Shown here in pieces: positions 33,301 to 44,485 of a DNA stretch of 64,000 nt. The DNA lies in NCBI GenBank assembly GCA_964017145.1, contig OZ024848.1, positions 3,360,501 through 3,424,500 on the forward strand, read 5' to 3'. Made by a program: the position numbers and the translations under genes. The first letter of the stretch is position 1. Every line of letters begins with the position of its first letter. Source of the stretch: Agrocybe praecox (Eukaryota > Basidiomycota > Agaricomycetes > Agaricales > Agrocybaceae). Below the pieces are notes generated by a model, which saw nothing but the letters and a program-made list of their open reading frames with translations, searched no databases and had not been told where the DNA came from.

Positions 33301-36300
33301 TGGTCCGCGTCGCCTCAAGCTTCCTGCAATTTCATGCGAAACGAAGGATATTCCTGACCATGCTGATCACATAAAACCAGCGTTATGGCGAGGAAATGTC
33401 CAGGTGGCGAACGTTTCGCTACAGACATCCTGGAACCGCGGAAGAAGATTAATCGAAACCGAGTGTGAATCCTTTAAAAATGAATTCCTCACTATTGATA
33501 GCGACACAGGTGTCACTATACTATCGCCCTTGGGAACGCTGTTAATCAATACACCACTTGATGTAGATGATATCGACGACAGCGTAGATAACATCACACA
33601 ACTTCAGCCACCTTCTCCAACGGACATAGCAGGCGTCGATACTCGCATCGAAGTTGAGGATGCATTGGCAGATGTTTGCACCAATTCAGAACCTACAAAT
33701 GGACCGCTGTCAACGACATTTACAAAAACAATCACAATAAACGGCGCAGATATATCCAAATCTCGTGCACTTTCACAATTCAGCAAATATCGAAAGACTG
33801 TCAGCTCAACCGACCGTCTACGACGAGTGCAAGCTGTTGAGAGATATATCGACAAAAAGTCAACAAACTCATTACTCAGCTTGGCCGATCAGCAGGAATC
33901 TGATTTAGCAAATGAAAAGGATGTCCTCGTCCTTTCCGACCCAATCGCTACCCTCCTACGTTGTCAGGATCAACTCTGGCTATGCATCGGCGAAGTAAAT
34001 GGGCTAAAGATTGATGGTAAAGGAGCAGAATATATCGTTCTAGATATGCTCTGCGAAGAAGCTGTATTGATATCCTATCAAATGCTTGGACTACGGCCAG
34101 CGACGTTAGACGACAACCCTGATGCAATACATGATTGGAGAACTTACTCGATGAAGGAGAAGTCCTTTACGGTCCCCGGATATCTTGTCCAACCCGTCAA
34201 TCCAGCCGTGTCAGCAACATCTTTACCACACCCCTTCTATCTCTTCGAAAGTAACATGCTGGCTATGTTAACCAGCAGCCTCTTTCTTGCACTAACAAGT
34301 GTCGAGCTGAAGGTTATCCCAAAGCTTGTCGCTACCCAGGAATATCCTTATCGCGAGGTATCCGGTGAGAGAATAAACAAATATTGATATTATAGCATTC
34401 AACTAACGTTCTTTACATACAGGAAAGTCGTGCTTCATCTGCGAGAGTGATCAGAATCTTGCAGATGTAAGTGAACATAATCCATCGGACTGTCCGTGTT
34501 GCTCACCTACAGTAGCCCTCGACCTTAAAGACGGCCAACGTGTACTTCAGCACATTGGCGCGCATATTCTGCACAATAGTGGTGTCGACAAGTCGGTGGA
34601 AATATGTGGGTTATGCCTCCGACCGTGGCCACTGTGCGAGTTCTTTTTGACGAAGGGAACCGGCGCTAAGGGAAATACGAAAGTTGACAAACGGTTAACA
34701 AGGAATTGCCCATTGAAGAACATGACCTTTTCTTACCGAGTAGCAGCTACCTCGACTCAATCTTCGCCCTGTTCCAATGGAGGTCTTTACACTGCCCCAC
34801 ATATACTGATCGGAACTGCTCGGAAATTTGACTTTTCCGAGCAGTTCTGAGCAGAAATGTATCTTTTTCTTCTCTGCCAAATGGCTGAGAAAGACCCACT
34901 TTTTTTCCAAGCAATTCTGATCAGAATTACTCAGAAAAGTCAGAACTGATCAGACAGCTCGGAAATTGAGCTCCCATATTACCAAGTGAAATTGGTCAGA
35001 AACACTCGGAAATGAGTTACCTATGATATGTTTTATTTTATTTATTTTGTGGTTATTTCGTCATTTCTGCGAAAACCGTACCATATTACGTCACATTTAA
35101 TGTTTGATAAATATATTTCGAATATTTTAGGAATTATCGTGATTTTTTCATAATTTTAGGAGGTCCGTGTGACATACAAACGACAATTTTTGTAAAATTC
35201 CCAAAATAGATGTCCGGACCGTTTCGGAAATTGCCGGCACAGCCACAACCCGCTGCCCAGGCCGCGTCATCACTCTTTCCCTGCTCCCACCACTACCACC
35301 ACCATCCTCTACCACCGTCCACCACCATTACCCATCGCCACCACAACGCAACGACGACGGCGACGAGAACACGCTGACAACACGACGGTGACAACAACAT
35401 GACGGCGACGACAACGACACGGCGACGACGACACGACACGACGACGACGACACGACACGACGACGACGACACGACGACGACATGAAGACGACGACACAAC
35501 GTCGACGACACAACACGACGGCACGACGGCACACCGACGACGACGACGCGCCAACAACGACGACACCCGGCGACGACGACGCTGACACGACAACGACAAC
35601 GGCGACGCGCCAACGGCAACGACATGCCAACGACGACACGACACGATGACGCGCCAACGGCAACCGGCGATGACGACACGACGACGACACGCCAGGCGAA
35701 CAAACCAGCGAACACGAGGGGACCGGGTTGGGGGCAAGGGCGTGACGTGGCACGATGGGGAGGGGTTATAGGACGATGAAGGGGGTACAATATGGGAACG
35801 GGTACTACGAGGTAAGTACCCCATCGACGCCGTCCCCTAGCTCACCGCTGCTGTCCACAGGTTGCCCTCCTTTATCTCCCCTCTCCTCCACCCTTCCCTC
35901 ATCCCATCCCCTTCCTCCTCCTCACCCTCATCCCTTCTCTCTGCCCTATCCTCCTCTCTCCTTTCCTCTGTTTCTCCCCTTCTCTCTGTCCTTTCCCTCT
36001 ATATCCTTTCCCCTATTTTCTCTCCAATTAAATAAATATATATGTATATAAAATTATGTATGTTATAAATCAAATTGAATTAAATTCGCTTTTTCATATG
36101 TTTTTTTTGTGTGAATCTCAGGTTTTTGGTGAATGTTATTTTTTTTTAAACATAAGTGACCTTTGTACTCATAATAGACTCATGTTTACTCAGAACTGCT
36201 CAGAAATACTCAGAAATACTCAGAAACATTCAGAAAATTTAACAGTCTAGCTACAATTGTCCTCAAATATACTGAATCCACTCAGAATCACTCAGAATCA

Positions 36301-37539
36301 CTCAGAAATTTACTTGTCTGAGCGGTTCTGATCAGTACATGTGGGGCAGTGTGAAGTACTGTTCCAATGTGCCGGTTAAATGTCCGCGTTGTAGGGGTGA
36401 TAAGCCAGCTGTGTGGAAATACTCACTTGAGCAACATTTCAAGTTGAGACACAAGGACGCCAAACTCACCGAATACGATCATCTGTGGAAACTCGAACCC
36501 CTGGAGATCAAAGCCATGCAAGTTGCCTACGAGAAACAGGCAACTGTCATTAAAAAGCGAACGACCAAAAAGAATGTCGAGCTTACTGTCTCTGAACGCC
36601 ATCGAGCAAGGATGGCGCCTACTTCATCATGGTATGCTCGAAACTATGCACATAGATCCACAATATCAGACTATTAACATATTGAACTATTAGGGAAATG
36701 GACGAACCTTTGCCTAGTGACGACTTTAATTCCACCAGTGGCGCGTCCTCCGAATCAGATTCAGCGAGCACGCGGTCCCAAACTCCTTCGGAACGGTATG
36801 GCTCAGATGATTATGAGTGGGATTCATACGACTTCGACGTCGACGAGCCCGCAGGCTCGGTAGGTGCAGCTCTACCTGGTGAACCAGCTGAAGTACTAGC
36901 GACCGAGGGGGGTGGTGCTGAAGTAGGGAACGAAGGGGGTGGTGCTGAATATGAAGCGCCGTCAGCTGCAATCTTGATGGTTGACACCAGTGCTGTCGAA
37001 CTTGGGGAAACCGACATCGGTGTGGGATCAAACATCACTGTTCCAGTTATTGATCAGTTATATGTGAGTACAGCATGTTAGAATGGTAAAATAAACTTAC
37101 AGTGTGACGATGATAGGGAGAAAACGAGAATATTACTGAAATTCCCAACGTAATACCTCACGGTCACTCGCTGATTGTTGAAGAACGTGGTATAAGTGCC
37201 ACGTCGGTACCCGAAGAACAAGAGTGCCTACCTGAAGAGGGCGGACAAGCCAAGCGAAAGCGGATCCCAACATTGAAGGCACAGAGCCTCAACGTATGTC
37301 TATGCGGCGATGTTGCAGCTCCGTCGACAGTCGTTAGCGTGAAGTGCAAGCAGGCTGGCTGTGAGACACAGTGGGTGCGTTATAGTTCGCGTTTTTGAGT
37401 GAATAAAGTGATCGTACTTACTGGTTATTCCAAGTATCACCTTAGCTGTGTTAACGTTGACCATCCGTCGCGAAACTGGGTATGCGATTCGTGTCAATCT
37501 TCGAACAGAGGTGGTGGGAGCAAGAAGAGTCGGCGATAG
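30370..37539 (+). CDS. DDE transposase with zinc clusters and C-terminal PHD finger, interrupted
   Basis: Multi-exon gene. Exon pieces: from about 30370 (start not resolved; open frame begins with a GTG, and a further 5' exon is likely) to 31061; from about 31112 to 32220; 32285 to about 34373; about 34424 onward to 36369 across the nested insertion; then to 36633, about 36695-37060, about 37117-37375 and about 37434-37539. An N-terminal zinc cluster reads CPRCEQKINLGRVGI..H..C. The catalytic core has VMFDELAIEKRIRW (Asp), VSGDCKRETGEE, VSMASDGETRRGSAF (Asp), then KHIIKRCRNLCLRDRGIVIG and RLEELFGILRTMVGNDANLD (Glu), a candidate D-D-E set. Further Cys-rich parts are CFICESDQN..CPCC, CGLCLRPW and CPRCRG..H..RHKD. 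The end, CLCGD..CKQAGCETQWYHLSCV..WVCDSC, has PHD-finger spacing. Only the nested element at 34780-36358 breaks it. Similar proteins are common in Agaricomycetes (from memory). Confidence 0.75.
34780..36358. mobile_element. Nested non-autonomous element with TIRs and 9-11 bp target duplication
   Basis: Inserted in the transposase exon. The sequence ctgttccaatg flanks both ends (34769-34779 and 36359-36369). Inverted ends share cactgccccacat.tactgatc.gaac and a subterminal repeat family of the type ctcagaa/ctcggaa, repeated about ten times near each end. There is no transposase. The middle (35290-35700) is a GAC/CAC-type simple repeat and 35820-36010 is pyrimidine rich. A 9-11 bp duplication would fit a Mutator-like element, but this is inference. 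Confidence 0.75.
35290..35700 (+). repeat. Degenerate (GACGAC/CACGAC)n region
   Basis: About 400 bases are made mostly of cgacga and cacgac units. The open minus-strand frames (Arg, Ser, Val and Cys rich) come from this repeat and are not genes. A related region in inverse orientation lies at 57700-58050. Confidence 0.9.
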
Positions 37540-37689
37540 GAGTAAACGATGGCCGTTTTAGGAAACATCAAACCTATTTTTAACATAATTAATCACGTGT
37601 TGCTTATGTTAGTTAGTTAGTCCAAGGTCAATCGCCACTAACGGAAAAACCGACCCCGGGTCCTTGATTTTAATGCCGGTACCCCCTTG

Positions 37690-37697
37690 CAAAGATG
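37690..37697. repeat. 8-bp target-site duplication (right) of the DDE transposon
   Basis: caaagatg immediately follows the right terminal repeat and matches 29874-29881. Confidence 0.85.
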
Positions 37698-38253
37698 TAG
37701 CAGTTTCTCGCTTCTGCCTGCGGCCGCCGAAGTAAGAAGTACAAGATATGCCTCAGCAGTATGCGATCCTTAGATTATGTGGTACCCGGTACTTTGAAAA
37801 CTGTTAGTCGTCTATATCACATGAGCGGCGCATTCTAAATTCAAAGCCACATACCTGTCCTCTCCCTCCTTGGGCAGGCATCGCCCTCCTGCCAAAATTG
37901 CAGGAATTCGGAGTTATCGTTGATACTTGAATCATCCTGATAGTGTGCTTGAAGATTTTCAAGATAGCTGCCAGAGTTGAGTGTTTGATATTTGAAATGC
38001 CTTGATCTTCACCTTCGTGGTTCGTTTGAGGTCTGTGCTCGGGCCCATTGTGACTGAATTTCAGCATCTATATGGTCGTAAGATCGGAACATAGATTCAT
38101 TATTACAATGAGGCCATGGAACAGTTGGAGGGATTCCAGAGTTGTTTAAAAGCTCGAGAAATGGTGTTTGAGTGTAGACGACCGCCCGAAGTCGAGTATG
38201 TATAAATCAGGTTTTGCAAATGAGCTAAATGGAAAATGGAACGCGAAGCATTC
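37698..38253 (-). other. Right flank of the DDE transposon, part of the split minus-strand gene
   Basis: The first 60 bases continue the minus-strand frame seen at 29800-29873 (YLVLLTSAAAGRSEKLLHL). Another minus-strand frame at 37804-38067 (FKHTIRMIQVSTITPNSC..) has no recognised domain. No intact gene is seen. Confidence 0.3.
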
Positions 38254-38309
38254 CGTAACCCACTCTGTTTCGATTAAACAAACACCTTTCGGATAGAAAT
38301 CCGTTTAAA
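38254..38309 (+). mobile_element. End of a foldback element, running into the assembly gap
   Basis: Starts cgtaacccactctgtttcga and matches the left end of the foldback element at 45968-46023 with one mismatch over 56 bases. The gap begins at 38310 inside the inverted arm. Confidence 0.85.
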
Positions 38310-38509
38310 NNNNNNNNNNNNNNNNNNNNNNNNNNNNNNNNNNNNNNNNNNNNNNNNNNNNNNNNNNNNNNNNNNNNNNNNNNNNNNNNNNNNNNNNNNN
38401 NNNNNNNNNNNNNNNNNNNNNNNNNNNNNNNNNNNNNNNNNNNNNNNNNNNNNNNNNNNNNNNNNNNNNNNNNNNNNNNNNNNNNNNNNNNNNNNNNNNN
38501 NNNNNNNNN
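38310..38509. other. Assembly gap (200 N)
   Basis: Exactly 200 unspecified bases. The neighbouring foldback terminus suggests an unresolved palindrome of about 0.6 kb rather than a gap of the stated size. Confidence 0.95.
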
Positions 38510-38611
38510 GACTCGTAAGTAGCCATCCTTCCTGCATTTAATACTGAGTACCACTCACAGCATTTCTTAGTCTATCATCATCACTCTCCTAAATCCTCTG
38601 TATCAGAAGGC

Positions 38612-39208
38612 ATGGATATTCGTCATTTTAAGAACTTTTGTCAAGAGTTTTTGACCCTTCTCATTACTGTACGTATTTTGTAGTTCCTGTTTTTGAGCCG
38701 GGATAACAATTTTGTGCAGTCCACACTATCTATCGTTTCGATTATTATCTTCCTTTTGTTGGTCCACATCATCGTTGGCTCAAGCCACAAAGTGATATTC
38801 AGCATTGGGATGCTATTCGCCTTTTTCTCCTTGTTGATGCATTTTGGCAACATTATCATCACCGGAAGAGCAGCAGCCCACGCTTCCCTCCATGAGAAGC
38901 GCTGCGACAGATACTACTTCAAACTCAAATCAGTAGCGTGGCAACAACTCCAATTTACTGCGAGTTTCCTATTTCTCCTATCTATTTTCATAATCTCCTT
39001 TGCTATTTTTATTTCGGTCGCTTTTCCCGTCGTTCTGCTGGTCCTCTTTTTGATCGGCTCATCGATAGTATTTTGGAGCATGCATCTAGAAATATCGATC
39101 ACTTTGGACAATATTGCATATCTCGCAAGCAATATTCAACATCTGAGGCAATCGCTCGAGTACCTCAGGATATGCGGGCGCGCCATCGCAAACAAGGAGT
39201 CGGACTGA
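38612..39208 (+). CDS. Small multi-pass membrane protein, unknown family
   Basis: Two exons: 38612-38668 (MDIRHFKNFCQEFLTLLIT) and 38720-39208, joined over a 51-bp intron (gtacgt..gtgcag) in phase 0, giving about 181 residues. Four hydrophobic segments are visible: STLSIVSIIIFLLLVHIIV, a second around KVIFSIGMLFAFFSLLMHFG, a third FTASFLFLLSIFIISFAIF, and a fourth VVLLVLFLIGSSIVFWSM. Charged loops include ASLHEKRCDRYYFKLKS, and the C-terminal tail is hydrophilic. The pairing of two hairpins suggests a four-helix membrane protein. No family was recognised. The 5' flank is close to the assembly gap, so the promoter may be incomplete. Confidence 0.55.
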
Positions 39209-41334
39209 GGATATATTGCCAATATTTTCTGTTAACATATTACCCTTCTGTATTTGATATACCCTTGGCGCAACTTTTATTTATTCGGTCGTCATCTATG
39301 CTTTAACTACCCCCTCGGTGCCATTTCTAAGGTCTTCCAAAAGATCCTGAAGCCTTTGATGCAGTTTCTTGACCAGTGCGTCGTCGTCTGCGGAGGGAGG
39401 TGGCTGTGGTGTAGAATTTAATAACTTTTATCGTCTTCTTCAACGTTAATAATGAGTTACAACTTACTAGTTGATCTAGAAGATACTAAATTGGTGATTA
39501 GAATCTCAATCGCTGGCTTATATGTTAATGTCTAGATCCTCACTTCTGCTTCATCGATGGTCTGTACGTGAAGTTTAGCACGGGTCTCTGGTCACAACTA
39601 AGTACCGTTCGTCACCAAAATTATTGGTCCCCTAAGTGACAGTAATAAGCATTGAAGTTTCATGAATAATTCAAAGAGTCCATGCGCACCTGTTCATTGA
39701 TAGAAATCACACTGACAAAATCCGAGAAGATGTGGTAGGGGTTGAATTTGAAGGTTGGATGACGGTCCTGAACGAGAGGCTGACTCGGCAATCTTATCCA
39801 TTTATATCACAGCAATGGAGATATCGGCATCTCCCGCGATTAGTATAGGGGTTTTAGTCCGTTCATTGAAACCAAATAATTACTCAGCACTGCATTGGCA
39901 TTCGTTTGAAAATCTATAAAAGCCGCAGCTGAAAGATTGAAAGCGGAGGTAGGGAAACTCAACTCTCATAGAAAGAAACAGATTTTATTTGACCGAGTAG
40001 GTGATTCGAAGAGATTAGGCGCTCAGGTAGGTTGAGAATATGTAGTCGATGGCCAACGATACCGTTATACGACCTGCATGCACACAACAACTTGCAGACA
40101 TAGGGCCACTTTTGTATCTGTAGCACGAAGACTTATCAGGAGTCACTGCGAATATTAAATAGTAGTGGAGTTCGGTCCCGAAAGCGGCTCCGGTGACCAA
40201 TCAAGCCCATACCTGGTACCTAGCCTTCATCTCTACAACTAGTAACACTTTCCTAGAATCGATTCAGGTCTTAAGTCTCTATGTCGGGGAGCCTTGGCCC
40301 TCGACTGGGCAACTACGTACTATATATCACTCGTGATCAAATTCCCCGGATGGTTTTTCAAGTTGTGGTCAGCGAGTAAAATCATATTGATTACGGCAGT
40401 GTAACCATCAGGTTGTTTTATTCATATACTTAATATTATGGTACCACGAGTTTCAATGAAGTTATCATCCAGTAGATTTTTTTGAGATTTTTCTACATTC
40501 TGCTGAGTGCTCCCAAGCATCTTTTGACACAACCCTACTGCAAAACGCATGCGTTACCGTCAATCAGATTATTTCTCATGCCTACCGTTGAAAGACGATT
40601 TTTCTGTCAGTGATTTATGCTTTGACAATCACACAAAACACAACCAACAACAAAATCCAGAGAAAGAGTGGGCTAGACCTAGATAAGACGACTCTCTCCC
40701 TGTGAGTTCGGGGGTGGGAATAAAGTTACTTCATTCCTAAAAATGGTTTGTTGGTGTAAAGATCGTATAGGTTTAAGGGTTGTAATGAGCTTTTGTCCTA
40801 GACAAAAGTTTGAGATCGAATAAGAGAGTAGAAATCAAAGTGAACGTGTTCCACTTTGAAATCAGAGTAAATGTCGAAAAAAAAAAAGAATAATCGAAGC
40901 TTGGAACGTTTTCCAAGCTATAGAATTGACTGCCGAGACTGCGAATTGACTGAACGAATACTGAACTGAAAGATAACTGCTTGAATTGGTACAATTGTCC
41001 TATGATAGGGGTGTACTTCTTGTCTACTTTACAGGATCTAACTAGCTTTTATACTACAAATCCTGCAAGGCATGAGTAATCGATGGTAAGTAAGGTTGAA
41101 ACGAATGACAAAGAATAAGGGGTTAAATGAATAGGCTGACTGAGCGAGTGAGTCAGGAATGACAAAGGAATGGGTTGAAACGATGGAAAAGAAGGAGAAA
41201 ACTGTCCATCGCTCGATGAAATGACTAAGAAATGAATAAGAATGAGTAATAAATAAAAAAGTTGACTAATGCGCAGCAAAGAATGACCAATCACATCTTC
41301 TTGAATGATAAATCGATCATAGTTGACTTGACGA
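39209..41334. other. No gene recognised
   Basis: Short frames only (for example minus 40015-40200, plus 38938-39306). None has a splice structure or domain that can be supported. Confidence 0.4.
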
Positions 41335-41537
41335 TTAGTGAAATCGACGGATGGAAGGAATCGAGCTATTTCCAGCTGATGGATTGCTATATTTGGCGGA
41401 TGTAACCTTAGCGTAGCTGCGTTGTTGATGTATCAGTTCCCGTGACTCATAGTGACTCGTGATAGGCATGTGACATCGAATCATGTGTTTGGAATGATGG
41501 TTGCACAGCCGCTTGATGGCCTGGGCTTTGCATGATG

Positions 41538-42089
41538 TCATCGAAGTCTTTTGATGGAATAGATGGGATGCGACGGATTTAGATAAGTGGTGAATATGCT
41601 GTGCCGTTGTATGATGTAAGCGTAGGCATATCTTATCTTCTGTGTGATGCTGAGGGACACTTGTGATCGTGGAATAGCAATGCGTGGCCTTGTGAATAAT
41701 GCTGGTGCCGAACTTCTGGTTGTCGATACTGTGAAAACTATGATTCCTCGTTCGTAATGCACGATTTCCTCGAGGCGAATGATTTTGGGTGTGTCGTCCG
41801 GCTGAATTCTGTATGTGAAACTGACGGTATCTCCTTCTTGAAAAATATGATCCTCCATGTAATGTGTCGCTAACCAATTTTCGCTCGCATCAAAAACTCC
41901 GGCAATTTGAATGAATGGATATATTGACGCTTTATTGATTTTTCGAGGTCCGGAAGAATTGACGACATCCTTGGATTGTTGAACAAAGGAAACAAGGGAA
42001 GTGGAAGACATTTGGTAGATTTGAACGCGTAGGACGATGAACGTTGAGAGGAAGGAGTGATTTGTCTTGGATTGTGGCGACGGTTTCAT
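41538..42089 (-). CDS. Hypothetical protein
   Basis: The frame is 183 codons. An internal ATG at about 42011 (MSSTSLVSFVQQSKDVVNSS) is a plausible alternative start. The first 100 residues look like a real globular protein: KINKASIYPFIQIAGVFDAS, ENWLATHYMEDHIFQEGD, TVSFTYRIQPDDTPKIIRLE. The rest is less convincing. A second minus-strand frame (41335-41877), rich in His, Ser and Thr, overlaps the 3' half, so an intron or shift may switch frame. No domain was recognised. Confidence 0.4.
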   Translation of the reverse strand: MKPSPQSKTNHSFLSTFIVLRVQIYQMSSTSLVSFVQQSKDVVNSSGPRKINKASIYPFIQIAGVFDASENWLATHYMEDHIFQEGDTVSFTYRIQPDDTPKIIRLEEIVHYERGIIVFTVSTTRSSAPALFTRPRIAIPRSQVSLSITQKIRYAYAYIIQRHSIFTTYLNPSHPIYSIKRLR

Positions 42090-42259
42090 GACTTTAGCCT
42101 AGACTGAATAGATTTCGGAAGAATTGGTGCCTTAATGTTGCGATAGAGCCGTGATGGGAAATTAAAATGGAGAATACAAAAAAGGAAATATTGAAATTAA
42201 AAAATAAACAAATGATCTCTTATGCAATTTCAGGTTCGTTTATGTTCAATCAAATATGA

Positions 42260-42790
42260 TGCATGACAGCGAGGGTAAGACTGAGCACGTACGAGCGTTC
42301 CCGTTGCTGACCCTCCCTCCTGCACTGGCCCACCACGTCTAACCCCTCCCCTCGATGCAAGGATGTGGGTGGTCCTCACCCCATATGACGATGATGCCAA
42401 CAATGGCACCTGGCCCCTCCCCTCGATGCAGGGATGTGGGCGGTGGTCACTGCTGCCATCGACGACGACACAAGCTTGCCCCTCCCCCTCGCGATGGATG
42501 TGGACAGTGTCTGGGACGACGCCAACGACACTGAGGTACGAGCGGGTGGGTGGGTACGTGAGTCACAACCCCAACACCCTCACCCAACAGTAACAACAAC
42601 GGCGAGGGAGGTCAAGTACGAGACCGGGGGGAACGTGAGCAGGGAGGGACAGGCTGGAGGTTAAGTACGAATGGGTACGAGCGGGGAAGGATGAGCGGCT
42701 GGGCGGGTACGAGGGGGAAGATGACGAGACGAGAACCATTGGGTTCTCGTCTCCTCATTTACCTTCCTTGCTTGCTCTCTCTTGACCTTT
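42260..42790. repeat. GC-rich, repeat-like insertion
   Basis: The sequence changes abruptly from AT-rich to GC-rich and contains tandem-like pieces (cccctcccctcgatgca twice, gggatgtgggcggt, gtacgagcgggt several times). It resembles the anonymous GC-rich inner parts of the elements at 35220-36010 and 57540-58150 in style but not in sequence. It is probably a non-autonomous element; no borders were found. Confidence 0.3.
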
Positions 42791-43061
42791 GTCCCTTCCT
42801 CTTGCTCTATATATTATTATCTTAATGTATTGTATTGTACAAAATAAATGAATTTCCATATATTTTTGAAAGATTTACCAAAATGAAAATAAGTGCCGAA
42901 TAGGGAAACACCGCCTAAAACATATGCTAACAGGTCGTTTTTTTGGTACCTAATCTAATATAGGCCTAGAATACATGTAGGCAAAATAAATATAGGATGA
43001 AAAATCATAATAATATAAATAAAAATAGTGCAACGCCGGAAATTGTCAAAAAGTGCTAAAA

Positions 43062-43345
43062 ATAACACGTCATCCGGTTTTATGTTTTGCAACCCATCCT
43101 GTCCCGCCCTCTTTTGATGGCGCAAAGTGCCCCAAAAAATCAAATCATATCCCTACATTATATCTGGGGTTTTTCCGTGCCCCGAACAATGCCCGACGCA
43201 GTGCAGGAGCCCAATTACAGCGTCGAGCACTTCGGGGACACTGTTTCCTGCATCCGTCTATAAATAACACGTCATCCGGATGTATGTTTTCCAATCCATC
43301 CCATGCCGTCCCTTTTTAGGTGCGCAAAGGGTGCCAAAAAATCAC
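43062..43345 (+). repeat. Diverged direct repeat of about 80 bp, spacing about 200 bp
   Basis: 'aaataacacgtcatccgg' starts both copies (about 43060 and 43262) and similarity continues through 'tatgtttt.caa.ccatcc' to 'gtgcc.aaaaaatca'. It lies 300 bases before the recombinase fragment at 43641, so it may be a terminal repeat of a decayed tyrosine-recombinase element. This link is inference. Confidence 0.5.
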
Positions 43346-43640
43346 AATATATATATAGAACATATATCTGACATATCACAACAAAAAACATAACCACTAC
43401 GCCTGCAGCATCTAATTACTGTCCAAAAACATCAAAAACAGCAATGTTTATCAATGTTTGGCAAGACCAACTGCTCTCTGCCTATAGCACACTTTATGCA
43501 TAATTACCAGGGTGGGCAACTGCCCACCCTGATGTATCACGAAAAGTCCAAACTGCCATGATTGATACATCAGGTTGGCTGCTATGGGTGGCCCTTGCCC
43601 ATCACAGGTACTCTCACCTAATATTCGAGGCTGATGCCAA

Positions 43641-44003
43641 ATGCTAACAAACAAATCCATCAGGCAATTAAACAATCCATCCGAAACGGAGCACCTATTC
43701 ACGTATAAGTTTAAAGACGGCCGCCGCCCTCTCACAAAATCAAAATTTATAAAGAGAGTAGTGCTGGCGGCCAAAGCAGCAGGTCTCGAACCCCTACAGG
43801 GTCATGGGATTCGCATCAGTGCCACGCTGGAATATTTACTTAGGGGGGTACCTTTCGAAGTCATGAAGGCCAAGGGACGCTGGGCCAGTGATGCTTTTCA
43901 ACTATACCTTACGAAACATGCTCAAATCCTCGCCCCCTACATGCAGTCCTCACCAAGAACTCAGGTGGACTTTGCACAATACATCGTACCTCCAGTGCGC
44001 TAA
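43641..44003 (+). pseudogene. C-terminal fragment of a tyrosine recombinase
   Basis: About 110 residues match the last third of the recombinase at 12338-13561. Present are LFTYKFKDGRRPLTKSKFI, the H-x-x-R box QGHGIRISATLEYLLRG, KGRWASDAFQLYLTKHAQIL with the Trp and candidate Tyr, and the shared end VPPVR. The first catalytic Arg, the RT and gag are missing, so this is a 5'-truncated relic or the 3' end of a deleted element. The differences from the full copy indicate an older, separate subfamily. Confidence 0.8.
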
Positions 44004-44485
44004 ACAGAAAGTACACATGTGAGCTATTCCTCACTCCTACAGACTGGGAATCGAGACTCATGCAATGCGTTGCTCACTCGTAGCTCTCGGGTAACACGTC
44101 TCATCTCAGTCGATGGAGTGCTGTTGGTTCGGGAAACACGCTGCTCGTGTTTTTGCCCAACATCCCGCTAACTAGTAGTCGCTTACTTGTCACCTAGCCT
44201 TGTCCTATCGTACAATAAGTACTCACTGTGATTGATTTATAAACACAAACTCTCCAGTTACTAACCAATGCACTGTGATTTGCAACACAAAGACGTCTGG
44301 TTTGTGAAGTCACATGCACGGATTGTCACAAAGACACGGCTCATACTAAAGATAAGACAGGTGCACAGCCTCGGTACTGCCACGGTGCACAAGCACACGT
44401 CGGAGTGAAGATCCTCGTGTGTTGATGTTGAATCCCCGTCTCCTCCCAGTAAAGGCGACTGTACATCCTTCGGTGGGATGCCAAC

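Larger units (their letters stand above)
29882..37689 (+). mobile_element. Complete DDE DNA transposon of uncertain superfamily, 7.8 kb
   Basis: Both ends begin caagggggtaccggcatta in inverted orientation, identical for 23 bases. Similarity continues through a short hairpin (ggcatt..aatgcc at the left end) to a second block, gactgggggtc (left) or gacccggggtc (right). An 8-bp target duplication caaagatg flanks it. The interior holds one multi-exon transposase gene (from about 30370 to 37539) and a nested 1.58 kb element. Eight-base duplications are known for hAT, P and KDZ-type elements. The protein is not hAT-like by eye, so the superfamily is left open. The near-perfect terminal repeats imply fairly recent insertion. 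An end relic of the same family lies at 20684-20729. Confidence 0.85.

Noticed and set aside
35290..35830. Three overlapping minus-strand frames of 140-170 codons rich in Arg, Ser, Val and Cys
   Set aside because: They arise from the GAC/CAC simple repeat inside the nested element; all frames of such a repeat are open.
43062..43345. Possible CRISPR-like repeat
   Set aside because: Only two diverged copies, 200-base spacing, eukaryotic genome; more like a transposon terminal repeat.
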